Part shown: piece after piece, positions 25,160 to 33,534 of the stretch | Layout: every line of letters starts with the position of its first letter | Position numbering within the stretch: position 1 is the stretch's first letter | Source: Streptomyces flavofungini | GTDB lineage: Bacteria > Actinomycetota > Actinomycetes > Streptomycetales > Streptomycetaceae | Length of the DNA: 64,000 nucleotides | Direction of reading: 5' to 3' | Assembly: GCF_030388665.1 (NCBI RefSeq) | Contig: NZ_CP128846.1 | Span: 6,770,501-6,834,500 of the forward strand | Position numbers and translations under genes: made by a program | Notes under the pieces: generated by a model | Seen by the model: the letters and a program-made list of their open reading frames with translations, nothing else | Databases searched by the model: none | Told to the model about the DNA's origin: nothing

Positions 25160-25407
25160 GATGTCCCTCTCCTCAAACGGTCCGTACGCGGTCGCTGCGT
25201 CCGGCACTCGCACAGTCTCCCTGCTCAGGGCGGCCCGGGTCATGGGGCCGGGCACCCGCTTCGGGGTGTTGCCAGCACCACCTCCGGGCGGGGCCCTGTG
25301 CCTCACCGACAGGGGGGCTCGGCGGCTGGGGCCGTACGTCGCCGATTCCTAGCGTGGATCACGTCAGTTCGGCTTATCTCACGCTTACTCAACTGGGGGC
25401 GAAGGAC
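25160..25407. promoter_or_regulatory. Divergent promoter region, kinase / MMPL exporter
   Basis: These 248 bases separate the kinase start from the MMPL start and must hold both promoters. The sequence near 25350-25380 (TAGCGTGGATCACGTCAG) contains a small imperfect dyad that could be the response-regulator site; no consensus is known to me. Confidence 0.4.
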
Positions 25408-27597
25408 ATGAGCGCCAAGGGGCGAAACCTCGCGGCACGACTCGGGGTGTGGAGCGCACACCATCGCAAGACGGCGATCCTTGGCTGGCTGCTTTTCGTG
25501 GTCCTCGCCACCGTGATCGGCGGTGCCACCGGCACCGTCACGGCCACCGACGACGAGATGGGCGTCGGCGACTCGGCCAAGGCCTCGAAGATCCTCGACG
25601 ACGCCGGGATCGACGAGCCCGCGGGCGAGCTCGTCATGGTCGGCGCCAAGTCCGCCGACGGCTGGAAGGACGCCGCGGCCGACCTCTCCCGGGCGCTCCG
25701 CGACACCGGCGAGGTCGAGAACCTGAAAGCGCCGCTGCCCTCCGAGGACGGCAAGGAGGCGCTCCTGCGCTTCGAGATGAAGGGCAAGTCCGACGAGGCC
25801 GCGGACCAGGTGCAGCCGGTGCTCGACGCCGTCGCCGCGGCCAAGGACGCCGGTGCGGAACGCGGGATCAGCGTCCACCAGTTCGGTGACGCCAGCTCCG
25901 AGAAGCACCTCAACGACCTGCTCGCCGACGACCTGAAGAAGGCCGAGTTCACCGCCGTGCCGCTGGCCCTCGGCATCCTCCTCGTCGCCTTCGGCGCCGT
26001 CGTGGCCGCGCTGCTGCCCGTCGGGCTCGCGCTCACCGCCTGCGTGGCCGCCTTCGGCCTGCTCTCCCTGGCCAGCCACTCGCTGCACCTGTTCGAGACC
26101 ACGTACTCCGTCATGTTCCTGATGGGCCTCGCCGTCGGCGTCGACTACTGCCTGTTCTACCTGCGGCGCGAGCGGGACGAGCGGGCCGCGGGGCACGACG
26201 CCGAGACGGCGCTGCGCATCGCCGCCGCCACCAGCGGGCGTGCCGTCCTGGTGTCCGGCCTGACGGTCATGGTGGCCATGGCGGGCATGTTCCTGTCCGG
26301 CCTGCTCCTCTTCAAGGGCTTCGCCGTCGCCACCATCCTGGTCGTCTGCGTGGCCATGCTCGGCTCCGTCACGGTGCTGCCCGCGCTGCTCGCCTGGCTC
26401 GGCGACCGCATCGACGCAGGACGCATCCCCTTCCTCAACCGCCGTTCCAAGAAGGGTGTCCACGCCAGTGGTTCGTTCGCCGGATCGGTCCTCAAGCCGG
26501 TGCTCGCCAAGCCCAAGTTCTTCGCGGTCGGCGCGACCGTGCTGCTGCTCGCCCTGGCCGCGCCCGCCCTCGGCATGAAGACCGAACAGCTCGGCCTGGA
26601 GAAGCAGTTCGGCTCGGACGCGCCGCTCTCGGTCTCCTTCAAGGAGATCACCGAGGAGTTCCCCGGCGGTCCGGCGCCCGCCCGGATCGTGGTCAAGGCC
26701 GACGACATCACCTCCGCCCCGGCGCGCGACACCGTCCGGGCGCTGAAGCGGCAGGCGGGCAAGGCCGCCGAAGTCACCGTCCACGCACGCCAGAACGTCG
26801 CCGAGATCGCCGTGCCGCTGCCCGGCAGCGGCACCGGCCCCGACGCGAAGAAGGCCCTCGCGGACCTGCGTGACGAGGTCCGTGAGGTACGTGACGGGGG
26901 CAGCGGGGGAGTCGAGGCGTACGTCGGCGGGGACCTGGCCGAGTCCGAGGACTTCAGCGACCAGCTCTCCAAGGGCATCGTGCCGGTGTTCCTCTTCATC
27001 GCGGCCGTCACGTTCCTGCTGATGCTGTTCAGCTTCCGGTCCGTGGTGATCGCCGTGACCTCCATCGGCCTCAACCTGCTGTCCGTGGGCGCCGCGTACG
27101 GCGTCATGACCGCCGTCTTCCAGCACGGCTGGGGTGCCTCGCTGATCGGCTCGGAGAAGGTCGGCGCCATCGAGAACTGGATGCCGCTGTTCGTCCTCGT
27201 GGTCCTGTTCGGCCTGTCCATGGACTACCACGTGTTCGTGGTCTCCCGGATCCGTGAGGCGCGGGACCAAGGGCTCGGCAACCGGGACGCGATCCGTGAG
27301 GGGATCACGCGGACCGCGGGGGCGGTGACCGGTGCGGCCGTGATCATGGTGGCCGTGTTCGCCGTCTTCGGTACGTTGTCCATGCAGGACATGCAGCAGA
27401 TGGGGGTCGGGCTCGGGGTCGCGGTCCTCCTCGACGCGACGGTGGTCCGGATGGTCCTCCTGCCCTCGCTCATGAGTCTGCTCGGTGAGCGGAACTGGCA
27501 CACTCCGCGTTGTCTCCGGTGGCTTCCTCACGTCTCCCACGAGGCGTCGGTCCCCGGGGCCGCGGCCCCGGCGGCCCCCACCTGGCAGCGTGTCTGA
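25408..27597 (+). CDS. MMPL/RND-family membrane exporter
   Basis: A 729-residue transporter with the MMPL duplicated layout. One transmembrane helix (about 20-40) is followed by an extracytoplasmic loop, five helices (about 180-330) containing VGVDYCLFYLRRERDER, a second loop and five more helices (about 530-700) containing FGLSMDYHVFVVSRIREAR. The GxxxDY Asp-Tyr pairs carry protons in this family. Members export lipids or hydrophobic antibiotics. The ATG at 25408 follows GGGGGCGAAGG. An in-frame ATG at 25354 has no ribosome site. It is likely controlled by the adjacent two-component system. Confidence 0.93.
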   Translation: MSAKGRNLAARLGVWSAHHRKTAILGWLLFVVLATVIGGATGTVTATDDEMGVGDSAKASKILDDAGIDEPAGELVMVGAKSADGWKDAAADLSRALRDTGEVENLKAPLPSEDGKEALLRFEMKGKSDEAADQVQPVLDAVAAAKDAGAERGISVHQFGDASSEKHLNDLLADDLKKAEFTAVPLALGILLVAFGAVVAALLPVGLALTACVAAFGLLSLASHSLHLFETTYSVMFLMGLAVGVDYCLFYLRRERDERAAGHDAETALRIAAATSGRAVLVSGLTVMVAMAGMFLSGLLLFKGFAVATILVVCVAMLGSVTVLPALLAWLGDRIDAGRIPFLNRRSKKGVHASGSFAGSVLKPVLAKPKFFAVGATVLLLALAAPALGMKTEQLGLEKQFGSDAPLSVSFKEITEEFPGGPAPARIVVKADDITSAPARDTVRALKRQAGKAAEVTVHARQNVAEIAVPLPGSGTGPDAKKALADLRDEVREVRDGGSGGVEAYVGGDLAESEDFSDQLSKGIVPVFLFIAAVTFLLMLFSFRSVVIAVTSIGLNLLSVGAAYGVMTAVFQHGWGASLIGSEKVGAIENWMPLFVLVVLFGLSMDYHVFVVSRIREARDQGLGNRDAIREGITRTAGAVTGAAVIMVAVFAVFGTLSMQDMQQMGVGLGVAVLLDATVVRMVLLPSLMSLLGERNWHTPRCLRWLPHVSHEASVPGAAAPAAPTWQRV

Positions 27598-28106
27598 GCC
27601 CCCCCACGCGGGGCCGGCCCCACTCGCCCCTGCCGGGGGTGGGTGGGGTCGGCGCTGTTCCGCCGCTAGCGCGGCGGGTGTCTCCCACCCGCCCGCCCGT
27701 TTCCAGCCGACCGGACGGTGGACGTCTCCTGCGGGGGTTGCCCGCCGTCGGCGGCCGGACGGTCGTCTTCTCCGCCGCTAGCGCGGCGGGTGTCTCCCAC
27801 CCGCCCGCCCGTTTCCAGCCGACCGGACGGTGGACGCCTCCCGCGGGGGCTGCCCGCCGTCGGCGGCCGCGGGTTGGATTCCCGCTGCCGCTGCCGCTGC
27901 CGCGGTGCGGTGCGGGTGTCGGGAGTCCTGCTCTCGCCGCTGGGGGCGATCGTGCCGCAAGGCGATAGGGGGCTCCTCTGTCCGAGCCGAGCCCCCGTCC
28001 CACGGCGCCCTCGACGTCCAGGGTCACCAGCCCCGGGCAACAGCCCGGCAGACCTCCGGCCCCCGCCCCCGGCCCCCGCCGACGAACAGCACCGGGTCGA
28101 GCCACT
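27598..28106. other. Repeat-rich intergenic region
   Basis: More than 500 bases with no gene. It contains two direct copies of a module of about 96 bases, then a run of GC-rich trinucleotide-like sequence (about 27884-27905, CTGCCGCTGCCGCTGCCGC). Confidence 0.7.
27661..27869 (+). repeat. Two direct copies of a module of about 96 bases
   Basis: Copies at 27661-27756 and 27773-27869 (period 112). Each begins with CGCCGCTAGCGCGGCGGGTG, a stem-loop, then TCTCCCACCCGCCCGCCCGT, then a TTTCCAGCCGACCGGACGG block and a CCCGCCGTCGGCGGCCG palindrome. Only a few bases differ. The TCTCCCACCCGCCCGCC part is shared with the repeats near 8.95 and 9.08 kb. Confidence 0.8.
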
Positions 28107-29102
28107 TCACGCGCGCAGCGCCACCCCCTCCTTGTCCGGCGCCAGCCCCACCACCGGCCGGTCGGCCCGCTGCGGGGCCACCCCGCCGAGGCTCCGGAGC
28201 CAGCCCCACGTGTCGGAGGCCGTGTCGAGCGGGCTCCGGCACCGCAGTCCGGCCCGCAGGGCCTTGGTGACGCTGGTGTCGTGCATCGTGTCGTAGAGCT
28301 CGCCGGGCGGCAGCCACACGGGGAGTTCCTGCCAGGGCTCGATGCCCGCGGCGAGGACGGTCTCGGGGGGCGTCCAGACGAGCTCCACCCCGGGCGCCCC
28401 CGCCACACGCACGCACGCGTCGAGCAAGTCCCCCATGGTGACGTGCCCTTGGGGACAGATGACGTTGTAGGGACCGGAGAGCCCCGCGGCCACGGCGTCC
28501 AGCGTCCACGCGGCGAGATCGCGTACGTCCACGTACTGGACGGAGGCGCCCCGCGGCCCGGGCGCGAGCACGGCTCCGCCCCGGGCGACCCGGTTCAGCC
28601 ACCACGGCAGCCGCCCGATGTTCTCGTAGGGGCCGAGGATCAGGCCGGCCCGCACGTGCAGCGTGCGCTCCGCGCCGAAGGCGCCCTCCGCGGCCAGCTC
28701 ACCCCCGCGCTTGTCCTCCGCGTAGGCGACGGCATCGGCGTCGGGGTCCCCGTCCACGACGGGGTAGGACTCGTCGGACCCGGCCTCGCCGGGGTAGCGG
28801 TAGACGGAGGCGCTGGAGACGTAGGCGTAGCGCCCGGCCCGCCCGGCGAGCAGCCGCGCCGCGTCCCGGACGACCCGCGGGGCCCCGGACCACGTGTCGA
28901 CGACGGCGTCCCACGTGGCGCCCTCGGCAGCGAGCGCCGCAAGGCCGGCCTCCGTGGTCCGGTCCCCGTGGACGGCCCGCGCCCCGTCCGGGGCGGCGTG
29001 CCGCCCCCGGTGGAACACCGTCACGTCCCAGCCCCGCGCGAGCGCGTCCTCGGTGATGGCCCGCCCCACGAACTCCGTACCACCCAGCATCAGAAGTCTC
29101 AT
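28107..29102 (-). CDS. NAD-dependent epimerase/dehydratase (extended SDR)
   Basis: A 331-residue protein. The nucleotide-binding motif LMLGGTEFVG lies at residue 5, then HRGRH, YVSSASVYR (catalytic Ser/Tyr region) and VRAGLILGPYENIGRLPWW. The GTEFVG variant is typical of a group of actinobacterial reductases whose substrates are unknown, related to isoflavone reductase-like and mRNA-binding plastid epimerases. No sugar-nucleotide pathway gene is adjacent. It is a single gene between the repeat region and the winged-helix gene. Confidence 0.85.
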   Translation of the reverse strand: MRLLMLGGTEFVGRAITEDALARGWDVTVFHRGRHAAPDGARAVHGDRTTEAGLAALAAEGATWDAVVDTWSGAPRVVRDAARLLAGRAGRYAYVSSASVYRYPGEAGSDESYPVVDGDPDADAVAYAEDKRGGELAAEGAFGAERTLHVRAGLILGPYENIGRLPWWLNRVARGGAVLAPGPRGASVQYVDVRDLAAWTLDAVAAGLSGPYNVICPQGHVTMGDLLDACVRVAGAPGVELVWTPPETVLAAGIEPWQELPVWLPPGELYDTMHDTSVTKALRAGLRCRSPLDTASDTWGWLRSLGGVAPQRADRPVVGLAPDKEGVALRA

Positions 29103-29228
29103 GGACGACGACTCTGACGGCAGGTGCCGCCCGGGGGGAACCGGATTCCGCCAGCGGAAGAATCGTTCAGCCGCAGGAGGAATCCGGCCAGGTCCGGACG
29201 ACCGCCCGGGGGAGGGTCCCGGCGGCTC

Positions 29229-29843
29229 TCATCCGGCGGTCGGCGGCGCGTACTTGTAGCCGACCCGCCGCACCGTCTGGATCGCCGACCGGTGCTCGAC
29301 CCCGAGCTTGCGCCGCAGCCGGGCGATGTGGACGTCGACGGTCCGCCCGTCGCCCACGTGCCCGTACCCCCACACCGTCGTCACCAACTGGTCGCGGGTG
29401 TGCACCCGGTGGGGGTGGGCGACGAGATGCGCGAGCAGCTCGAACTCCAGGTACGTGAGGTCCAGCGGCTGCCCCTCGACGTGCGCGGAGCGCCGCGCGG
29501 TGTCGATGCGCACCGGCCCGCGGCCGTCCGTGTCGGGCGACGGCTCGGGCTCGGCCGCGACGGGGCCGGCGGGGATGTGTTCCTGGCCGGCGGGCAGCAG
29601 GACCAGGTAGCCGATCATGGGCGGCTGCCCGGGACGGGCGGGCAGCGTGTGCTGGGGCGCGGGCAGCAGCGTCGCGCCCGGCGGCAGGAAGCCCGAGATG
29701 TCGGCGAGGCCGGACACCTGGGCGACTTCGTCGGGGGCCACGGCACGCAGGCGGCCGCGGGCGGCGGAGGCGGTGGGGCGGGAGGCCGCCGGGGCCGTGG
29801 GGACGGCGGCGGGGGCGGCGGAGAAGGAACGGGAGTTCGCCAT
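29229..29843 (-). CDS. Orphan OmpR/PhoB-type winged-helix regulator without receiver
   Basis: A 204-residue protein. The C-terminal part (about 105-200) is a complete Trans_reg_C winged helix: LDLTYLEFELLAHLVAHPHRVHTRDQLVTTVWGYGHVGDGRTVDVHIARLRRKLG ending in RRVGYKY. The N-terminal 100 residues are Ala/Pro-rich with no phospho-acceptor motif. PGQPPMIGYLVLLPAGQ could be a small sensor strand. Such proteins lacking a receiver act independently of a kinase. It lies on the same strand as glnII, 387 bases downstream and behind a terminator, so it has its own promoter. A role in nitrogen control is possible but is not shown by the sequence. Confidence 0.88.
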   Translation of the reverse strand: MANSRSFSAAPAAVPTAPAASRPTASAARGRLRAVAPDEVAQVSGLADISGFLPPGATLLPAPQHTLPARPGQPPMIGYLVLLPAGQEHIPAGPVAAEPEPSPDTDGRGPVRIDTARRSAHVEGQPLDLTYLEFELLAHLVAHPHRVHTRDQLVTTVWGYGHVGDGRTVDVHIARLRRKLGVEHRSAIQTVRRVGYKYAPPTAG

Positions 29844-30155
29844 GAGGTCAGCTCTTTCGCGCGAAGGAGTCGTCGAGGACGTACGTCGTGCGCGTCAGGC
29901 CGGAGGCCGGGGAAACGGCTTCAGAGGGCCCGCGCGGTCAGCGCGCGGCAACACACCCGGTCGAAGTCGTGATGCTGCCGGGAAGGCCAGAAAGGCTCGA
30001 GGTCACAGTGACCCGTCGCGGTGATCTGGAAGCTGCCCATGGCTCCATTGAAGCAGATGAGGACGGGTTCGGCGGATCCCTCTCGCACCTTGATACGACC
30101 CCTTGGCGAGCGCGTGGCCCGAAACGGCCCGCTGGACGGCGGAAGTTGGGCCACG
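29844..30155. other. Intergenic region between glnII terminator and winged-helix gene
   Basis: About 310 bases that must contain the promoter of the winged-helix gene. It is less GC-rich than its surroundings around 29960-30100. I see no convincing gene or RNA. Confidence 0.4.
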
Positions 30156-30194
30156 CGTTCGGGGCGCCCACCACGCGGGCGGGCGCCCCGAACG
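30156..30194. terminator. glnII terminator
   Basis: A perfect 14-base stem, CGTTCGGGGCGCCC at 30156-30169 and its complement at 30181-30194, starts 36 bases after the glnII stop codon on the minus strand. Confidence 0.8.
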
Positions 30195-30229
30195 AAATCC
30201 GGCAGACCGTACGGAACGGCTCGGGTCGA

Positions 30230-31267
30230 TCAGACCTGGCCGGCCTTCTCCAGCGCCGAGCAGCAGGTGTCGACGAGCAGCCGCGTCACGACGTACGGGT
30301 CGACGTTGGCGTTCGGGCGGCGGTCCTCGATGTAGCCCTTGCCGTCCTTCTCGACCTGCCACGGGATGCGCACGGAGGCGCCGCGGTCGGAGACGCCGTA
30401 GCTGTACTCGTTCCACGGGGCGGTCTCGTGCAGGCCGGTGAGGCGGTCGTCGATGCCCGCGCCGTAGTTCTTGACGTGGTCCATCGGCTTGGAGCCCTCG
30501 CCGAGCGACTCGCACGCGGTGATGATCGCGTCGTAGCCTTCGCGCATCGCCTTGGTGGAGAAGTTCGTGTGCGCGCCCGCGCCGTTCCAGTCGCCCTTGA
30601 CCGGCTTCGGGTCGAGGGTCGCGGAGACACCGAAGTCCTCGGCGGTGCGGTACAGCAGCCAGCGGGCCACCCACAGCTGGTCGGAGACCTCCAGCGGCGA
30701 CAGCGGGCCGACCTGGAACTCCCACTGGCCCGGCATCACTTCGGCGTTGATGCCGGAGATGCCGAGGCCCGCCTTCAGGCAGTTGTCCAGGTGCGCCTCG
30801 ACGACGTCACGGCCGAAGATCTCGTCCGCGCCGACGCCGCAGTAGTAGCCGCCCTGCGCCGCCGGGAAGCCGCCCTCGGGAAAGCCGAGCGGGCGCGCGC
30901 CCTTGAAGAACGTGTACTCCTGCTCGATGCCGAAGATCGACTCCTGCGCGGCGTACCGCCCCGCGACCTCCGCCAGTTCGGCCCGCGTGTTCGACGCGTG
31001 CGGCGTCATGTCGATGTCCAGGACCTCGCACAGGACGAGGATGTCGTCGCCGCCGCGGATGGGGTCCGGGTAGCTGGCCACCGGCCTGAGCACGCGGTCC
31101 GAAGCGTGGCCCTCGGCCTGGTTGGTCGACGAGCCGTCGAAGCCCCAGATCGGCAGGTCCGCGACCGTGGCCGTGCGCTGGGAGTCGGCCAGTATCTTCG
31201 TCTTCGAGCGAAGCTTGGCCGTCGGCTCGGTGCCGTCGATCCAGATGTACTCAGCCTTGAAGGTCAC
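30230..31267 (-). CDS. glnII: Glutamine synthetase type II
   Basis: A 345-residue eukaryote-type (GSII) enzyme that makes glutamine from glutamate, ammonia and ATP. Its motifs are KAEYIWIDGTEPTAKLRSKTK, WGFDGSSTNQAEG (ATP/glutamate site), EQEYTFFKG, NAEVMPGQWEFQVGP and NGAGAHTNFSTKAMR. The length equals that of actinobacterial GlnII, and unlike GSI it has no adenylylation Tyr loop. The start is taken as the GTG at 31265-31267, since AAGGA stands eight bases before it; the ATG at 31276 lacks a ribosome site. Four 5-base GlnR half-sites spaced by 6 lie upstream at 31351-31388. Confidence 0.97.
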   Translation of the reverse strand: MTFKAEYIWIDGTEPTAKLRSKTKILADSQRTATVADLPIWGFDGSSTNQAEGHASDRVLRPVASYPDPIRGGDDILVLCEVLDIDMTPHASNTRAELAEVAGRYAAQESIFGIEQEYTFFKGARPLGFPEGGFPAAQGGYYCGVGADEIFGRDVVEAHLDNCLKAGLGISGINAEVMPGQWEFQVGPLSPLEVSDQLWVARWLLYRTAEDFGVSATLDPKPVKGDWNGAGAHTNFSTKAMREGYDAIITACESLGEGSKPMDHVKNYGAGIDDRLTGLHETAPWNEYSYGVSDRGASVRIPWQVEKDGKGYIEDRRPNANVDPYVVTRLLVDTCCSALEKAGQV

Positions 31268-31350
31268 GGGCCTCATCCTTTGACGCTTGTACGGCGCAGA
31301 CGTGCGGGTGCTGCGGGCCGTGGTGATGCCGAGGAGACTGCCAACCCGCG

Positions 31351-31388
31351 ATTTCCCGTCCGTTGCCCGTTTGTGAACCCCGTGTTAC
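31351..31388 (-). promoter_or_regulatory. GlnR box of glnII
   Basis: On the minus strand: GTAAC-n6-TTCAC-n6-GCAAC-n6-GAAAT. This is the actinobacterial GlnR consensus (gTnAc-n6-GaAAc, twice), 84-121 bases before the glnII start. Confidence 0.8.
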
Positions 31389-31528
31389 CTGGGGCGGGGG
31401 TGACGGGGGTCACGGGCTGGAAGGCGTGCGGGCGAGTTCAGCCCCTTCGTTGTTCGAGGAGCGGGGTCCGGGGTGCGTCCCGGTTTCGGCGCAGGGGTGG
31501 GCCTGGGGCGCAGCGCGAGGCCCTCGGT

Positions 31529-31999
31529 CTACTTGATCACCGCGTTCGCCGCCGCGATCACCACCCCGATCGCCGCGTCCGCCGCCCCGACCAGCACGGC
31601 GGCCCCCCGCCGGTACCCCACCCGCAACGCGGCGAACGTCCCCCACCCGAAGAGCAGCGCAGCGTTCAGCATCAGCCCCGCACACGTGACGTTCTCCTCC
31701 GGCCACCCCATCACTCCGGCGGTCACGAGGAGCGCGACGGTGGGCCAACAGGCGACCACCACCGGCCACTCGTCGGCCAGCGTCCAGGCGAGCTGGCGCC
31801 ACCGGTGCAGCCCGCTGCCGGGCCGGTGCGTGGCCATGTGGTGGGCGTAGCCGTGCGCGAGCGCGGCCGTGCCCGCGGTGACCATGACCCAGGCGGCGTC
31901 GTAGTACGGCGTGTAGGGGGTGCCCTCGGACTGCAGGGCGGCGAGCAGCGCGCTCGCGAGGACGGTGCCGTACACGCCCCCGGACAGCCAACTCCGCAC
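31529..31999 (-). CDS. Small integral membrane protein
   Basis: A 156-residue protein with about four transmembrane helices: GVYGTVLASALLAAL, AAWVMVTAGTAALAHGYAHHMA, WPVVVACWPTVALLVTAGV, and a long C-terminal hydrophobic part ending ADAAIGVVIAAANAVIK. The GTG at 31997-31999 follows GGAGGAAGGAG. The HGYAHHMATH stretch has several His residues that could bind a metal or heme, but no family is recognised. It lies between glnII and the ArsC-like gene on the same strand. Confidence 0.75.
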   Translation of the reverse strand: MRSWLSGGVYGTVLASALLAALQSEGTPYTPYYDAAWVMVTAGTAALAHGYAHHMATHRPGSGLHRWRQLAWTLADEWPVVVACWPTVALLVTAGVMGWPEENVTCAGLMLNAALLFGWGTFAALRVGYRRGAAVLVGAADAAIGVVIAAANAVIK

Positions 32000-32186
32000 C
32001 GTGCGCTCCTTCCTCCGGACGTTCTGCGTGCCGCAGATGGAGCGCTCAACCCTATGGGCCGGTATGTAACGTTTTGCCTGCTGCTGCCGATCGGTTTCCG
32101 GTCGATCGTCGGCAGGCCGACCGGCGACGGTCGATCGGTGACGGGGCGGTCGGTGTCGGGCCGATCGCATACCGGCCGACGACCGG

Positions 32187-32555
32187 CTACCGCGAGAGCG
32201 CGTCCCGCACCGCCTCCTCCGTCCGCGCCACGACGGCCGTGCCGTCGTCCGCCGTGATGATGGGCCGCTGGATCAGCTTCGGGTGGGCGGCGAGCGCCTC
32301 GATCCAGGCGTCGCGCCCGGACGCGTCGCGCGGCCAGCGCGCGCGGTCCTTGAGGTCGAGCTCCTTCGCGGCGGCCTCCTGGGTGCGGGTGATGTCCCAG
32401 GGCTCCAGGCCGAGGCGGTCGAGGACGGCGCGGATCTCGTCGGGGCTCGGTACGTCCTCCAGATAGCGGCGGACGGTGTACGTGGCGCCCTCCTCGTCGA
32501 GCAGGGACAGCGCGCTGCGGCACTTCGAACAGGCGGGGTTGATCCAGATCTCCAT
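32187..32555 (-). CDS. ArsC/Spx-family thioredoxin-fold protein
   Basis: A 122-residue protein starting MEIWINPACSKCRSALSLL, the CxxC redox site of glutaredoxin-like arsenate reductases at residues 9-12. The KELDLKDRARWPRD loop and the LIQRPIITADD strand carry the Arg that binds the oxyanion in ArsC. Members reduce arsenate or act like Spx. The gene lies 9 kb from the ars genes and next to glnII, a common place for it in Streptomyces, so a true arsenate role is uncertain. Confidence 0.88.
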   Translation of the reverse strand: MEIWINPACSKCRSALSLLDEEGATYTVRRYLEDVPSPDEIRAVLDRLGLEPWDITRTQEAAAKELDLKDRARWPRDASGRDAWIEALAAHPKLIQRPIITADDGTAVVARTEEAVRDALSR

Positions 32556-32783
32556 GGCGCCCACGCTAGCGCCGCGCGCCCGGCGGCCCCGGAGCCCCGC
32601 CCGTGTTCGAATTCTGTAGTCCCACGCGCACCTCGGGGAACTAGGGTGACAGGCGGGCAAGTTCCCTGTCCACCTGCGGTTTTGACGCTCCGCGTGGACT
32701 GCTGATTGTCAGTGGCGGGCAGTAAACTGGTAGCAATGTTCGAAGGGGCCGTGAGGGCTCCTGAACGCGACAGGAGGATGCCT

Positions 32784-33143
32784 GTGCCCGCTGCCGCACT
32801 GCCGTCGAAGCCCGGTGTCACGCGCACCCGCACCACCGCCGCCCCGCGTCCCGCGCGCAGGTCGCGCGCCCCGCGCCCGGACCACCCCACGCTCTGTGAC
32901 GTGCCGTACGTCCCGTTGGAGAAGCGCCCCCTGCCTCCCGGCCGCCCCCGCGACTGGTACATCACGCACAACCGCCGCCTCAAGGCCATGCGCCTCGCCA
33001 TCGCCCTGCTCGACTCGGGCGTCCTGGTGCCGAACCAGGCGAGCAACGTACGGATACGCACCATGGCGGAGACGGTCGGCATCCACCCGCCGTCGGACAC
33101 CACCTGCCACATGGTGCGGGCCCTGATGCGCTACAGCCGCTGA
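32784..33143 (+). CDS. Conserved hypothetical protein of streptomycetes
   Basis: A 119-residue protein. The first 45 residues are basic and Pro/Arg-rich, then a more conserved part follows: YVPLEKRPLPPGRPRDWYITHNRRLKAMRLAIALLDSGVL and RTMAETVGIHPPSDTTCHMVRALM. It may be a small nucleic-acid-binding protein on account of its charge. The GTG at 32784 is chosen because AGGAGG ends six bases before it; ATGs at 32736 and 32778 are less well placed. Confidence 0.7.
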   Translation: MPAAALPSKPGVTRTRTTAAPRPARRSRAPRPDHPTLCDVPYVPLEKRPLPPGRPRDWYITHNRRLKAMRLAIALLDSGVLVPNQASNVRIRTMAETVGIHPPSDTTCHMVRALMRYSR

Positions 33144-33144
33144 C

Positions 33145-33181
33145 GCGGACCGGGGGCCGCGCCGCACCCGGCGCGGTCCGC
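33145..33181. terminator. Terminator after the 32784-33143 gene
   Basis: GCGGACC...GCGCCG pairs with CGGCGC-GGTCCGC just after the stop codon, followed by TCGTTTC. Confidence 0.65.
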
Positions 33182-33282
33182 TCGTTTCGGGACGGGGTGG
33201 AAGCGGGGAGGGGCTTCGTGGAGCCCCCCCGGCCCCACCCGCCCCGTCCCCTCTCCCGTCCACGGGAGCGAGCCCCCGGCCC

Positions 33283-33492
33283 AAGACCGTCAGCGTGTTC
33301 ACCCTCGGCGGCACCATCTCCGCGCAGGGCGGGGACCACGCCCGACTCAGCGGCGCCCGGACCCTGCCCCGGCCGCCGCCCCGGCCCCGCCCGGCGTGGA
33401 CATCGAGCTGCACGACGTCCGCCGACCCCGGCTGCCGGGGCCTCGGCGTGCTCACGGTCCTCGCCGACGAGATCCGGCTGCGGGCCGGGTGA
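33283..33492 (+). pseudogene. Remnant of an L-asparaginase gene
   Basis: The frame reads KTVSVFTLGGTISAQGGDHARLSGA, the amino-terminal signature of bacterial type asparaginases with the catalytic Thr in GGTIS. A frame shift follows, with VDIELHDVRR in another frame (usual: GVDLE-HDFRRVPS). Then GLGVLTVLADEIRLRAG appears, which belongs about 80 residues further on, before a stop. Most of the roughly 330-residue enzyme is missing. No ribosome site is present. It is convergent to the HAD gene. Confidence 0.65.
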
Positions 33493-33497
33493 CGCGA

Positions 33498-33531
33498 GGG
33501 AGCCCCGGGGCCGGCCGACCCCGGGGCTCCC
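33498..33531. terminator. Strong hairpin terminator for the HAD gene
   Basis: A perfect 13-base stem, GGGAGCCCCGGGG at 33498-33510 and its complement at 33519-33531 with an 8-base loop, downstream of the minus-strand gene ending at 33589. Confidence 0.75.
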
Positions 33532-33534
33532 GAT

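Noticed and set aside
25303..27540. Minus-strand open frame of 745 codons
   Set aside because: His/Asp/Glu-rich antisense of the MMPL gene; no start context or domains.
27884..27905. CTGCCGC run as possible microsatellite of interest
   Set aside because: Only about three units; common by chance in DNA of this base composition.
29921..30174. Small ORFs in the gap between glnII and the winged-helix gene
   Set aside because: No ribosome sites, overlapping the glnII terminator, no recognisable motifs.
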